From Schizochytrium sp. TIO01 (taxonomy: Eukaryota; Sar; Bigyra; Thraustochytrida; Thraustochytriidae): a stretch of DNA of 64,000 nucleotides. Each line of letters begins with the position of its first letter. The stretch's first letter is position 1. The stretch lies in assembly GCA_004764695.1 (NCBI GenBank), contig SMSO01000007.1, forward strand, positions 1,309,270 through 1,373,269, in the 5' to 3' direction. Shown in pieces: positions 32,701 to 42,750 of this stretch. The position numbers and the translations under genes were made by a program. The notes beneath the pieces are model-generated. The model was given only the letters and a program-made list of their open reading frames with translations, did no database searches and was not told the DNA's origin.

Positions 32701-33459
32701 GGAGGATCTAGTGGTAGTTCTCTGAACTGTATGTATCGTTTAAAGCTTGCCAACGGCGAGGGTGTTTGGAGTCGAGTAGCGTGCAGTGGTATGCTGCCGT
32801 CAGCTCGGTTTTGCCATAGCTCCGTACTGATTGGGAAGACAATGTACACATATGGTGGTTATGATGGCTCAAATCGCTTGGAGGACTGGATCGAGTTTTC
32901 CTTTGGCGAGAATCGAGTCTCACATGTACCACGAAGCACCATCGTGAGCGACATGGCAAGTCTAGTAAACAACCCACGTTGTTCTGATGTAAGCTTTCGT
33001 GTGGAGGGTCGTCTAATTAAGGCTCATCGAATCATCTGCGTGCGTTGCGACTACTTTAAAGCCATGTTTGCTCGTGAGGGTGGATTTCGGGAGTCTCAGC
33101 AGGATGAGATTGTCATTCTAGATGTGCGTTATGACATCTTTTACATTTTGCTTCGCTACTTGTACACTGATCGACAGGAGGTTCCCCTGGATCTTGCAAT
33201 GGAGGTTTTTGTAGGTGCCGATCGTTTTGGAATTGAGCGGCTTAAGAGTATGTGCGAGAACAAGATGCTCGCTTCTGTGGACAGCGATAATGTTTCTGAG
33301 CTCTTTGCGGCTGCTGATCTCCACCACGCGACAGGATTGCATTCTCGTTGTCTGCGGTATATTGTACAACATTTCGATGCTGTTTCTAAAACTTCAGCAT
33401 TCGAGGAGATGGGACGCTCTAACATTGACCTAATCTTTACCATCCTTCAACATCGGTGA
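29728..33459 (+). CDS. Doubled Kelch-BTB-BACK protein (LZTR1-like)
   Basis: 1243 residues from the ATG at 29728 (an in-frame TAA lies three codons upstream). An acidic N-terminus (1-155) is followed by a six-bladed Kelch propeller at about 165-490 (repeated FGGY.G, PSPR.H and PPAR motifs), BTB1 at about 505-625 (VFEADGLVIPAHRVFC) and a BACK region to about 700. A Ser/Thr linker precedes a second Kelch propeller at about 765-1075, then BTB2 at about 1085-1190 and a second BACK. The two halves end alike: FDAVSKTDAFEEMGR and FDAVSKTSAFEEMGR. The gene is thus an internal duplication of a Kelch-BTB-BACK unit. Relatives such as LZTR1 are Cullin-3 substrate adaptors with one propeller and two BTB-BACK units; here each BTB has its own propeller. 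I infer a dual-substrate or self-dimerised ubiquitin ligase adaptor. Confidence 0.93.
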   Translation: METFSAWSQDPPAPDENTSTSSADGDDAYSTNSSANPMEASLTEPGGAEDAYVFDELRRSLGPSTNTNSDTGSDSENANSNERLTMDMGSILGRRTLGQYLSEDTTGAETGDDADDDDELDDDDEEDGELVTSGKSLGGLGQGMGDGNMLFTGDQCWKQVKVNQYDGEIPSQRSLHTAVAYQQSMYIFGGYTGRERVNKLHRFDFLSSTWHALDDATGELPVARDRHTGVVVEDYMLIFGGYDGMLRCHDTHAYDFRNNRWLPIELDTALMPSPRHSHAACSFGKKMYVTCGYDGSYRNDLYEFRVKNLVERGVNDGESPDDTRPRLHGEWRKILAKGRFPQARYRATCCVHASQQSSPKIVLFGGHNGLVHLNCTHIFDIGTETWSSLRTTGSVPLPRDSHCAVMYGDNMLVFGGSCGQPLNDFSFLNMTTYEWKPVSGDSWTPSARFCASAVLHDGSFYLFGGYDSTERLRDIHRFNFAASLCAVGRSTLIDDFGASFKQDYLSDMVFEADGLVIPAHRVFCTRCSNILQDLESGPDSNGSEPEKEGRRLISTLQAQGAVRNQYKKDAKGRWIVELPKNLSLANIDAFLGYLYTDKIPLSSQTMALEIFALADHYAVKRLKKICLNYISTHLRVDTAAHIFQAADLHKMRELRERTLNFILRNFDAVSKTDAFEEMGRINVELVFEVLRNRGDEVHNATPEESPTGVAGSMDNLMSDNVSFTASMTTPPGSMTGISSETGASIAPYTERARQWVPVGIEDDTNSPGKRSLHAMAVHKDTILLFGGYNGRARVNDFFQFPLRTRRWEIVPVAPSSGPPPSARDRHAIMQLDDRLWVFGGYNGQSRVNELHAFNLRSHEWLEIPESSTTPSPRHSHSGCSVPSRHCFYIFGGYDGSYLNDLYEFDGNKLQWRLMEVKGGKPPSPRYRATLVSMGNYLVCAMGHDGYRHLSDLYTFNLSTQEWSQLSTSGPSPAPRDSHTACALSSTQMIIFGGSSGSSLNCMYRLKLANGEGVWSRVACSGMLPSARFCHSSVLIGKTMYTYGGYDGSNRLEDWIEFSFGENRVSHVPRSTIVSDMASLVNNPRCSDVSFRVEGRLIKAHRIICVRCDYFKAMFAREGGFRESQQDEIVILDVRYDIFYILLRYLYTDRQEVPLDLAMEVFVGADRFGIERLKSMCENKMLASVDSDNVSELFAAADLHHATGLHSRCLRYIVQHFDAVSKTSAFEEMGRSNIDLIFTILQHR

Positions 33460-33691
33460 TTTAAGTTCGTATCTAAACTGCTTATTATTGCCAATTTTGT
33501 CTTCTTCCTTTTTATCTTTTAAGATAAAAATAAAAATATTACTTCTTTCCCTTCTACTTTATATGCAGTGTCCATATCTTTCATATCCCACTTTTGCTAA
33601 ATTTGGATAGGAATATAGTATCTCCCTACTAGGTATGGCGTTCTCTTCAGGTTAGCCAGGAGGCGCTGAGAATGGCAGGCAACCTTGAAGT
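33460..33691. terminator. 3' flank of Kelch gene with A/T hairpin
   Basis: A palindrome TTTTTATCTTTTAAGATAAAAA lies at about 33510-33531, some 55 bp past the stop codon, followed by A-rich sequence. A role in 3' end formation is a guess from position only. Confidence 0.3.
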
Positions 33692-34064
33692 TCATTTAAT
33701 AAGAAAGAATACGGACACAAGCAGAAGGTTGCTCCATCTAAATACTTCGCTTGGGGGGCGGGGCTGGCGGGGGGGAGGATGCCCCCCAGCTTCGCAATTT
33801 CCCACGATGCTACTCTTGGTGCCATTGACTGCATCATGTTCAGATTCATCACCCCATGTCAGCAGCAGTTTCAAGCGTTTCCGCCAATCAGTGTCTTTCA
33901 CTTGTGCGATTGAATGTTCCCATGACGAAATAATAATCCACCAGCCAGCTATCTCACGCCTACAGCGCCTGGATGCAGCAGCACCCGCGCGAAGAGGATC
34001 AACGTGGGCCTTTTCACAAGCATATATCCTCAGCATCCCACTCGTATGAGGCCCAATGAGACAT
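33692..34064 (-). CDS. Candidate two-exon small protein (107 aa), unknown
   Basis: Exon 1 is 34064-34018, starting AAAATG, and encodes an acidic, aromatic beginning (MSHWASYEWDAED). Exon 2 is 33968-33692. The implied 49-bp intron begins GTGAAA and ends GCATCCAG and joins the frames in phase; an acceptor 9 bp further on also works. Exon 2 carries a Trp-rich helix-like segment (GWWIIISSWEH) and a basic stretch, then a Pro-rich end. It converges on the Kelch gene. The donor is weak and the frame's 3' part is low complexity, so the call is tentative. Confidence 0.35.
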
Positions 34065-34674
34065 TTTCTAAGGTTTTTTCTTTCCAATCCTCGAACCAGA
34101 AGTCAGCTGCAGTTCTGCAATTCCTGTGCTGAAGGAGCCTTGGTATCGCCCGACGCCCCATGGCCCTGGCCTCGTGAACATTATCACCCTCTCCATGCTT
34201 CCCTATTCATCCCGCCACACCACATCACATCCTAACTCCATCATCATCTTCATTGCACATTCGTGACATCCCCAATTCTGAACTATCCGTTGCGCTGTCT
34301 CCAATTTCGTGTTCTACAGGCGGTCCTACACGCACCTACCCATTACTCCTAGGGTTCCGCGCCATCAGCTTTCTTGCTTGCCACTTTCTGACATTTTGCA
34401 CCGTTCCTGCTTTCCCCTCCCGCACATACTCGCCTCTTCTTCCTCTGCCGCCGTCTGCGTTTGTGCGAGTGCCTCTCTGGGCCGCACCACGAGCCCGACC
34501 GGCCATCCATCACCCCTTCCTTCATCCATCCGCTCGCCCTTCACCCGCTTCTCATCTCTTCTCCCCTCCCCTGCTCTCCTCTCCTCGCTTCTCGTGCTGG
34601 TCGTAACGAACACCTCGGCCTCCTCGACCCGGAGGGCCTGTTGCGTCGAGTTCCTTTCCCCAAGTCCCCGAGCT

Positions 34675-34721
34675 CTCGCTTGCTCAGGCGTCTCGCTTGC
34701 TCGGGCGTCTCGCTTGCTCAG
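34675..34721. repeat. 17-bp minisatellite
   Basis: The unit ctcgcttgctcgggcgt occurs about 2.7 times with one-base variation, just before the (CTTG)n array. Confidence 0.8.
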
Positions 34722-34779
34722 CCAGGAGTCAGCATCTCGACGTTGGACGGAGCTTTCTTGCGGCCAAAAGCGCCTCCCG

Positions 34780-34850
34780 TGCTTGCTTGCTTGCTTGCTT
34801 TTACTTGCTTGCTTGCTTGCTTGCTTGCTTTTACTTGCTTGCTTGCTTGG
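34780..34850. repeat. (CTTG)n array with higher-order unit
   Basis: Three blocks of 4-6 CTTG copies are separated by the interruption CTTTTA, giving a higher-order unit of about 30 bp. Confidence 0.9.
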
Positions 34851-35497
34851 CGCTCTCGGGAACTTGCCGAGCCCGCAAGTTCCGAGGCGGAGAAATTCGT
34901 GCCTGAGTGCTCGAGTGGGTGGGTGGGTGGGTTCCCGAAGGGCCCTCCTGGCGGCGACTAGACGAGCTAGACCCATCGCTGCTTTCTGTGCAGTAAGGCA
35001 GGAGGCAGGAGGAAGGAAGGGGTCACTGCGATGGTCGCGATCGGGTTCGCCGCCATCGGCGCGTCAAGCTCGTCGATGAACCAGCCTGCTGCGCTTTCTT
35101 TATTGAGCTTGTTGAGAATGAGCATGGAGGAATGAATGCGTGGGTCGAACGATGCGCAGGCACTGCTCTGCTCGCTTGGTTACTTGATGAGCTTGACGAT
35201 CCGCTGACCGCACAGCTCGCGCTCTTCATTCTGCCGAGATGCCGAGATGCCGAGCCGCCGCCAGCGAATGAAAAGCTCTGCGCAGAATGAATTCTCCGCG
35301 GCGTCTGTTCCGAAGGTGCAGCAGCAGTGCTGCTGACCAAGCAGGCAGCGCTTGGTGCAGTTCTCGAGGTTTCCTGACGACAGCGCGTCGAACATGTCGC
35401 CGGGCGCCGTTGGCGACTCCGCCTCTAGTGGCCAGCGGCGGCTAAGAGCCTCCCGGGAGCGCCAGCCCGCTGCTCTCGACCACGGCTCACAAGTCCC

Positions 35498-35528
35498 GCA
35501 AGCGAGCAAGCGAGCAAGCAAGCAAGTC
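35498..35528. repeat. (CAAG)n array
   Basis: Copies of CAAG and CGAG run for 31 bp. This is the reverse complement of the (CTTG)n array about 650 bp upstream, so the two are inverted repeats. A further triplicated cctgtaaaaa unit follows at 35535-35562. Confidence 0.85.
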
Positions 35529-36136
35529 TTAGAATCTGTAAAAACCTGTAAAAACCTGTAAGAATCTCGAAATTTGTAGAAGCCCTTGAAGTAAACCTAT
35601 GAACCTGCTACCATCGCGGCGTGCTCTCTCTAGTAGGTGGCTGGATAATTTGCGGAAAGGTAGCAGACCTCCAGGAAACTGACACCCCCTGTGTACTTGT
35701 AGTGCACAGCACGTATGAGAGGCAGCGGGGGGATCATTGAGAGAACTAGAGCACGAGAGTCGATCTGGAGCTGGCTGCTGGTATTAGGAGAAAGCAGGCA
35801 CGCTCAACGTAGGGACCACGTATATATGTACCCGGAATTTAACTTTGGGAAAGATCGCTCCTGAGCCGGTGATTCGGTAAACTGTGAATTAGCCTCGATC
35901 ACCATCGGACTGAATTCTCTGGAAGAAAGCTGTCGCAGAGTGTGTGACTGAGTGGCTGATTGGTTGATTTAGCGGTTAATTGATGACCTGAGCAATAGAA
36001 GTAGTGAAAACCTGAATCAGGCAAACCTGGAACTGGTGCAGACTAATCAGGGCAAAGGTAACCTTGGAAAGAGAGGTATTGGTCGCGTTGTTGCATAATC
36101 CAGTACTTGTTCGTAGACATCTAAAGGTTTGCAAAC

Positions 36137-37531
36137 ATGCTGAACGATGGCGCGGATCGCGCGATGCTGCGGAACTCTGGCAGTGCAGATGAGGATGACC
36201 TCGAATCGCGCAACTATGGCGCTGGCGACGTAAGTTGTGAGAAAAACGCACTGGGAGGTGATGCAGGACTCGAAAATAGGGCGTCAACCTTCGACGCCAC
36301 CATGGAGGATGGTGATTTGACAGAGACGCCTCGCGACATCTACAAGGTTGGTCCGAATGAAACAGGGGCAACTGTTCAAGCTGCGCCTCCAATCCACCTA
36401 CACAAGCCTTCTGTCACAGACTGGGTCAAAATCATCCTAATGAGCGCCGTGATGGGTATTGTTTTTGGAATCGCATTTTCGCGCTCGCGTGTTTTTGAGC
36501 CAATGGTCATTCGAGGGCAATTCATTTTTGCAAATTTTATCATGCTCAAAATGTTCCTCGCTGCCGTAGGTACTTCCGCTCTTTGCTTCCTCATTATCTC
36601 TTTGACTCCATTTAAAGCACGTCTTGAGCGAACACGGCGCAAGCGCGTTACTTCTCGTGGAATTCGCACTACAATCCTTGGAGCCTTCATTCTTGGTATT
36701 GGGTTGGCCATTTCTGCCGCTTGCCCCGGAATGGTGCTGGCGCAGGTTGGAGCAGGCACGAGCCACAGTGGCTACACTCTTCTGGGCGGTATCCTTGGAG
36801 CCCTTCTTTTCCAATGGACAGACCCAATTATCAAACCAATCACCGACAAGTACGGCGGTGGCAAGATGTCTGAGGAATATCTGGACACTTATATTGGTAT
36901 GAATTCATCTGTGGCGTTTGCAGGGCTCTTTATCATGATGACTGCTGCTGTCGTTCTCTTTGAAGTCTTTCTCCCATGGCAAAATGACCTGACTTTCCCA
37001 CTGGCTGATACTTGCAGCACAGATAACGTCAACGATTGCTATGCCTGGCCCCCGTCTCTGGGAGGTGTTCTGATTGGTCTTTTGCAACTGCCTGTTTTTT
37101 GGGTGATGGGTGGTGTCCTCGGGTCATCCACAAGCTATGTTGCAGTCTGTAGTGCATGGTGGTTCTTCCTGCCCAAGGACTACAGACATCTTTTCGAATA
37201 CGCAAAGAGGTTTGCGCACCCCCAGATTGATACTCATTGGCAGCTTATCTTCGTTGTTTTTTCTATTCTTGGTGCTCTTATCTCAGAATCTGCGTCTGGC
37301 ATGTTAGGAAAAGTACATGGAGTAAGCATTGGATATTCTCTGGTTGGTGGAATTCTGCTCGTCTTTGGTGCCCGCATGGCGGGTGGCTGTACTAGTGGAC
37401 ACGGTGTTTCCGGAATGGCACTCCTCTCGATGCATAGCATTGCGGCTACTGCATCAATGTTTGCAGGAGGCATTGCAACCGGATTCATTATTCAGTATGG
37501 TATCGATGACAGCTTTTACACGGGTGCTTGA
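36137..37531 (+). CDS. YeeE/YedE-family transporter (thiosulfate/sulphur uptake type), paralogue A
   Basis: 464 residues from the ATG at 36137. A hydrophilic acidic N-terminus (about 95 residues) precedes about nine or more membrane helices. Family signatures are GIGLAISAACPGMVLAQVGAG near 195-215 and ARMAGGCTSGHGVSGMALLS near 415-435. Both carry the Gly-rich, Cys-containing loops that in bacterial TsuA bind thiosulfate in the pore. The internal two-fold repeat typical of the family is visible. Eukaryotic copies are uncommon. It most resembles the protein at 44549-45886 (shared FEPMV.RGQ and IMLKMF segments), so the pair arose by duplication. The substrate is inferred from the family; plasma membrane or organelle location is not resolved. 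Confidence 0.9.
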   Translation: MLNDGADRAMLRNSGSADEDDLESRNYGAGDVSCEKNALGGDAGLENRASTFDATMEDGDLTETPRDIYKVGPNETGATVQAAPPIHLHKPSVTDWVKIILMSAVMGIVFGIAFSRSRVFEPMVIRGQFIFANFIMLKMFLAAVGTSALCFLIISLTPFKARLERTRRKRVTSRGIRTTILGAFILGIGLAISAACPGMVLAQVGAGTSHSGYTLLGGILGALLFQWTDPIIKPITDKYGGGKMSEEYLDTYIGMNSSVAFAGLFIMMTAAVVLFEVFLPWQNDLTFPLADTCSTDNVNDCYAWPPSLGGVLIGLLQLPVFWVMGGVLGSSTSYVAVCSAWWFFLPKDYRHLFEYAKRFAHPQIDTHWQLIFVVFSILGALISESASGMLGKVHGVSIGYSLVGGILLVFGARMAGGCTSGHGVSGMALLSMHSIAATASMFAGGIATGFIIQYGIDDSFYTGA

Positions 37532-39965
37532 TGTGTCGCTGCCAATTCTATAGTACACTACTAAACATTGAGAAACCGTAAAGCAAAATATGAGTGTCAG
37601 TCATCAAAACTAATGTTTTATAGGAGTCCCAAGATGATTCTACAATCATAGATCTGGCAACATGTTAAAAGAAATGAAATCTGAGCAATTCTTCACGATT
37701 TGATAATCATGTTATTAAAAAAACAAATTAAACTGAATGTTTAGTTTTTATTAGCTTTTGTTTTGCTTTCCGGGGTATTAGGGTATTCATTATCTGCAAT
37801 TGCACGTACGATGTAAAACTCTGCACGTGGCTGGCATCAGTGAGGTGACTTGTGTTCATTTTAATCGCCTCTTTTTTCTAAAAGATAGATATAGATGCTT
37901 ACTCGACCCAGATACTTGTTAAGTTTTCAACAACCTTTGATCAAAATAAGCTACTACTTCTGCTATACTTTTACGAACGAAGATGTTGGTGATTGATTCC
38001 CTAGCAAAGGGTTATAACTATCATTCATATTTGAACCTGTTAAATGCTTTTTCAGGCCTGTGTTCTTAAAAAAAAAAAAAACAGAAACCAAAAACAGAAA
38101 CCAAAAACAGAACGATAGTGCCTAGGTAGGTATATATATACCTCTGTGCTGAAGAAATTCATCAATTCAGAAATATTAAAAAAATGCAAAATCTAGATAA
38201 TAGAATTTCTTCTCTAGGTACCTACTTATACTCTTCGCCATCTCAGCCATTCCTCTCTGCTTTGATGCGACACTTTAGTGTCGTGAACTCATTTGTTTGA
38301 AGCTTGTTAGTTTACAAGAGAAATCATTTGTGTTTTTCCTCTTTGATAAAAAAAACAATAGCCTATCGGTCAAAGGAGTACGTTAAGCATGTAGTTTGGC
38401 TAAACCAACGAGGCTTGAGATCTTTTCACAATGATGACAAAGCAAACCCAGACTATGCTAACTTCATTTGATTGAAGATTCAATATCGGAACCGGCTATA
38501 GGGGAAGTGGGCTGACAGAAGATTACCACCACCCGCGCGCTTTGGCTTAACATTTCATAATGATCAATGATTGAAGCTGAAAATATAAGGGGCCTAGTTC
38601 CTACATTGTAGCCCCAGTTTGCAATTGTCGTCAATGCAACCCTTGTTTTTAGTACGAGACTTTCAAAGCACAAGTGGTATGGCCACTGATGCGTCCGTCC
38701 CGAGCTTGCCTTCTTTTTTACATTTTCTTTTAATTAAAAATTAATACAGAAAAACTTATCCTGCACTCTGACTAGTCACAAGGAATAACTTGAAGCTAAA
38801 ATCTTTGAGCTTGCGTTAAAAACTCAAGCCAGAACTAGTACTGCTCATGGCTCTTTTTACCAATTAGGTACCTGTTGTTGGACTCCTAGCCAGGCAGCTA
38901 GGTAGTATTAACTTAATGTATGAGAGAGTGTGTACTCTTGAAAATGGTAGGTGCGAAGAAGTTTTTAGACATTCCGACATGTTGAAGTCATGATTGTAGA
39001 AAACAACAACATTAAAAAAAACACACACAAAAAGCAAGAGAGAATCACAGAACAAAAATAAACTTCTTTTGCATGCCTGCTTCTCTTCATTTCGCTATGT
39101 TGCTTTTGCATTTTGTTTGTCGATGGATCTTATTTGATTGATTGAAGACCAGGGTATAATGGCGAAACCCTACTCTCGACATGTAAGTGTTTGCATGCGC
39201 GATCAGTGGGGTTTCACGTTAATTGGCTCGCAGAGTCGAGCGCCTTCGCTCATGTTACAGCTCAAAGTTAGCCTGTATATATGCACGTATGTATGCTCGC
39301 GTCCAGGCCAGCAGAGCAACTACTACCTACAAGGTTAATTCGCTGGCTTTGAGTCATCGTGGTGCTTCTTTTTAATTCACGCTGCCCTTCATGCCAGCCC
39401 AACTGAAGTTGATGTAAAGCCTAAACAGCCTTTATATCAGTAACGGGTGATTAAGCTACAAGAGCTTAACCTATTACTTCTGACTCATGACAGTGCCTTT
39501 ACTTGAGCAATCGCTGAGAACCCGCAGTCAAGCTGTCAGCCTGAGCATTGGCAAGCCTCCTCCCGAGAGCGAGCGAGCAGTCCTCCTGAGTGTGCGAGGG
39601 CCTCTGACGGTCAGAACCAATCAACTTTGGTCACTTGCCGGTTTTTCTTGAGGAATTAATATTATAATTCGCGCATGCATGCATTCATTGCATGCGTCAT
39701 GGGTGCCTATCCCTCCATCTATTTTCACCAACCATTAAGTCTTCAAGTTGTTCGAGTATTATTACAAAAAGATCAAGAATCCGTGACACGAAAACTCAAG
39801 AGGTAGGATTTTCCCATCTGTATACCTAAAGTTGAGCGAGCAAAATGGCCAAAATTGGAGCCATGCCACCCCAAACTCATTGACACTGATGAAGAAGTCC
39901 ATCGCAGTCCAGGAAAGTAATCTTTGCAGCTAATTACCAACTCTGGCCTTCACCAGCAGCCGACT
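37532..39965. other. intergenic region, first part of the gene-poor tract
   Basis: Very AT-rich with poly-A runs (about 38068-38080), TAGGTAGG-type motifs (38123, 38217, 38901) and an A/T palindrome at 38727-38746. An ATG at 39159 followed by a perfect GTAAGT donor could start an exon, but no partner is convincing. No gene is called. Confidence 0.4.
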
Positions 39966-40383
39966 ATGTCGTCCAGGTCTGCAGCACCTTCAGGTTGGTC
40001 TTGGTCTAAAGCTCGGGCTGCCGCAATCGTAACATTTGTGCTTGTTGCGACAATGCGCAGCCATTATCACTCGCTCGCTCTCGGGGCACACACACATTAA
40101 TTGTCCTTAAATTGAAAGTGTCTTTTGTCCCCGCAGAATTAACTTCGAGTGGCGACAGCGTCGATCAAGAAGAACTTGGGCTCCAATTACGCATTACTTG
40201 TCTTTGTGGCGCTGCTATCAACTGTTTGAGGACCTGCCTATTTATAAACTTGAACGGCAAGTTCCCTCTTTCAAGCCCTTATGGAAGGGTGCGCAGGAAG
40301 CGAACAAAGACAATCGAGACGAGTCGAGAATTAGCCACCGCAAGCTCTTTTGTATGGAGCTCTCAAACGCAGCTTCAGCGTAG
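39966..40383 (+). CDS. Candidate two-exon small protein, unknown
   Basis: The stretch 40137-40383 follows a strong acceptor (TCTTTTGTCCCCGCAG) and in one frame reads convincingly as protein (LFEDLPIYKLE, SFKPLWKGAQEAN), ending at TAG. A short first exon from the ATG at 39966 with donor TCCAG|GTCTGC joins in phase to give 85 residues. Alternatively the same ATG gives an uninterrupted 44-codon frame with a hydrophobic segment, or a donor at TTCAG|GTTGGT would select another frame of exon 2. The exon is plausible; the gene model is not settled. Confidence 0.3.
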
Positions 40384-40762
40384 TTATTTCCTCGCCAGGT
40401 GCCCAGTTGAAGGCAGCGGGCGTCTGCTGTCGGCCGATCGTTTGCTCATCGCCATCCATGCGTGATATCTTCTTTCGCCTCATTCAAGATATCTTCAGTT
40501 TATAATTGGTTGGTTGGTTCAACTTGAGCAGCAACGACTGACTGAAAGAATGGAGTGCTTACCCGAGTTCCACATTGATAACCTTAGGTCCGCCGCCTTT
40601 TAATGCTCAGCTACACAACAAACGTACTTTCATAACCAGAAATTCCGAGGCCATGATGATGATTGATGTACCTGACTGCAGGCTGCTCCTGCTCGGCTAC
40701 CGCAACTTCTTCTCACGCCGCGATCGTTATGGTGTGCCGATAATAAACAACAGCAGAACTTG

Positions 40763-40793
40763 ACAAAGAAACAAAGAAACAAAGAAACAAAGA

Positions 40794-40831
<38 letters not shown>

Positions 40832-40964
40832 CAAACAAACAAAGAAAGAAACAATCAATCAATCAAACAAACAAAGAAACAAACAATCAAACAAACAAAC
40901 AAAGAAACAATCAATCAATCAAAGAAACAAAGAAACAATCAATCAAGCAAGCAAACAAGCAAAG
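40763..40964. repeat. Compound AAAC/AAAG/CAAT microsatellite
   Basis: About 200 bp made of intermixed tetranucleotides (aaac, aaag, aatc, aagc) in runs. It is open in one frame only because no stop can arise from the unit. Confidence 0.92.
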
Positions 40965-40993
40965 TTTTTACAAAATCAAAAACCCAGCTGTGA

Positions 40994-41245
40994 ATGCAAT
41001 GGTCGCGGATGATTTCATGTTCTGCTGTTGCTATTGATACCGGACGAACGACAATCCTCATGAGCGAGTCCAAAGAATCCGTTGCTACGTGCCGGTCAAC
41101 TTGCCGACTATTCCACTATACACCCTCATACGGCCTCGAGCCACTCAACCCCATGGAGCGAACTGTGCATGAGGAGCGGTCCCGGGTGCTGTATACGACT
41201 TTTAAGCTGCGGGGGAACCCGCACTTTCAGTTTTTGGGTTATTGA
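40994..41245 (+). CDS. Candidate 83-residue protein, unknown
   Basis: An ATG frame just after the microsatellite. The second half (NPMERTVHEERSRVLYTT through QFLGY) has normal protein character and the codons look used. The first 25 residues are less convincing, so it may be a terminal exon. No domain is recognised. Confidence 0.3.
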   Translation: MQWSRMISCSAVAIDTGRTTILMSESKESVATCRSTCRLFHYTPSYGLEPLNPMERTVHEERSRVLYTTFKLRGNPHFQFLGY

Positions 41246-42556
41246 AAGACAGGAGAAGCTAGTTTTCGAAGTTTTCAAGAACTCGAAAGAACTTGAAGGG
41301 CAGTAACGAGCAGTCGTTTGCAAGGAGGCGTGGCTCCGGACTGCCGTGGCTAGCACAGCCAAGCTCCGCGGCGCTGCAAGCGGTCAACAGGTCTGGCACG
41401 CAAGGGGAAAACTCCGCCGGTGCTTGCTCCGGAGACCTTTTCCACAGATAATTTTAAGGGTTGGATGACCAAAATGGATCGAGTTTTCCTCCTCTGTGTT
41501 TCACAATTTTTAAAGTTGCTTCGCTTTGCTTTGCTTATTTATAAACCTCTGCAAAAATCGAAGGGAAAACCCGCGACAAAATACTCTCAGAACACAGACC
41601 AGCGATCAGCGCTGCTTCTCCTGGTCGCTCAAACCGTCCGTCAGTCGCCACGAAGCAGACATTTGCAGAGATAGTGTCGGTATTAGCTTTGGTTGGTGCA
41701 GAGCGCCAGAAATCCAAGACCGATCTTCAGCCGAATAGTAGTTACCAAACTTGTGCAAAACTTTTTCTTTTCAAAATAAAAGGTGTGGAACTTGCTACAA
41801 ACTTAGTGAGATCTTGGCTCTTTCTCACCCTCTGGTCATGGCAAGCCAGCATGCCTGCCTGTACGTCGGTCTGTAGGTCTGTCTGTATGCCTGCACCACC
41901 ATGGCCATTGCAGTGTCGGCAGTGGCTCCGGCCCAAGCTTCGGGTTTCCATGCAGAACTCGCGAGTTAGCATTCCATGTGCACGTGTAACCCACTAGAGA
42001 GTGTTTTATTCGTGCTATCCATATCTCTCTGCCTAGTAGTTTTATTTTAATGGAAAGTAAGTAATTTATTTTTAATTAAAGTATTCATTTTTATTCGAAG
42101 AGAAAAAGAGGAAAAGAAAAAAAAGAGAGTAAAAATGAAAATAGTATTTATCAGCAGTATACAATATTTCGAGTTCAAGCAAAATGCATTCTCTAGCTGT
42201 GAGAGCTACGGAATTTAGCAGCAGAAACCTAGACAATGCCAGCGGGAACTGCGCTCACCCGGTGCTATTTGATATTTATCTGCCGTTTTGGTGCCTGGTG
42301 AGGCTTCTGACTTGTGCTGATTAGGTCGTCACTTCGACCAAACTCAGGTACTCAGCTAGGATCCCTCACTTACTGGTGTTCATTTTATTTCCATTCTTCT
42401 GTAGTATGTTCTTTAATGAAAAGCTTTTCCCCTTTTTGGTTTTTTAGTTTATAGCATCATATGCATGTAATAAACTTCAACTTGGCCATGCGTGAGTTTT
42501 CTGTTTCTTTCCTTTCTTATAATTATTTGGTATGTATTTGGTACTGACACGTGGGG

Positions 42557-42581
42557 TTCTTCTTCTTCTTCTTCTTCTTCT
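42557..42581. repeat. (TTC)n microsatellite
   Basis: About eight TTC copies in a spacer. Confidence 0.9.
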
Positions 42582-42750
42582 ATTTTCGTCTTCGTATGCA
42601 TGTCACCGATTGGCTTGGGTGAATTGCTTTCTTGATCACTTTCCTGTATTTCTCCAACTTCGCAAAATGCAGAACGCACTCAGCTCAATGCAATGCGATC
42701 TGACTGATTGATACACAGGTAGACGGTTTTGCGTTAAGGTCTTTGCAATC

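Larger units (their letters stand above)
34065..36136. other. repeat-rich intergenic region
   Basis: About 2 kb. It is pyrimidine-rich on the plus strand at 34200-34720 and then carries a 17-bp minisatellite, (CTTG)n arrays, a GC-rich stretch and a (CAAG)n array. Frames spanning 34309-35079 on several strands are created by the repeats and have Ser/Pro/Leu-only composition, so I do not call them. The last 500 bp should contain the promoter of the first YeeE/YedE gene. Confidence 0.5.

Noticed and set aside
34309-35079. Long open frame on the plus strand (and counterparts on the minus strand)
   Set aside because: Generated by pyrimidine-rich and CTTG repeats; composition is Ser/Pro/Leu/Cys only and several frames on both strands are open at once.
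40760-40993. Open frame of Lys, Gln, Asn and Ser repeats
   Set aside because: It is the translation of the tetranucleotide microsatellite and begins at TTG.
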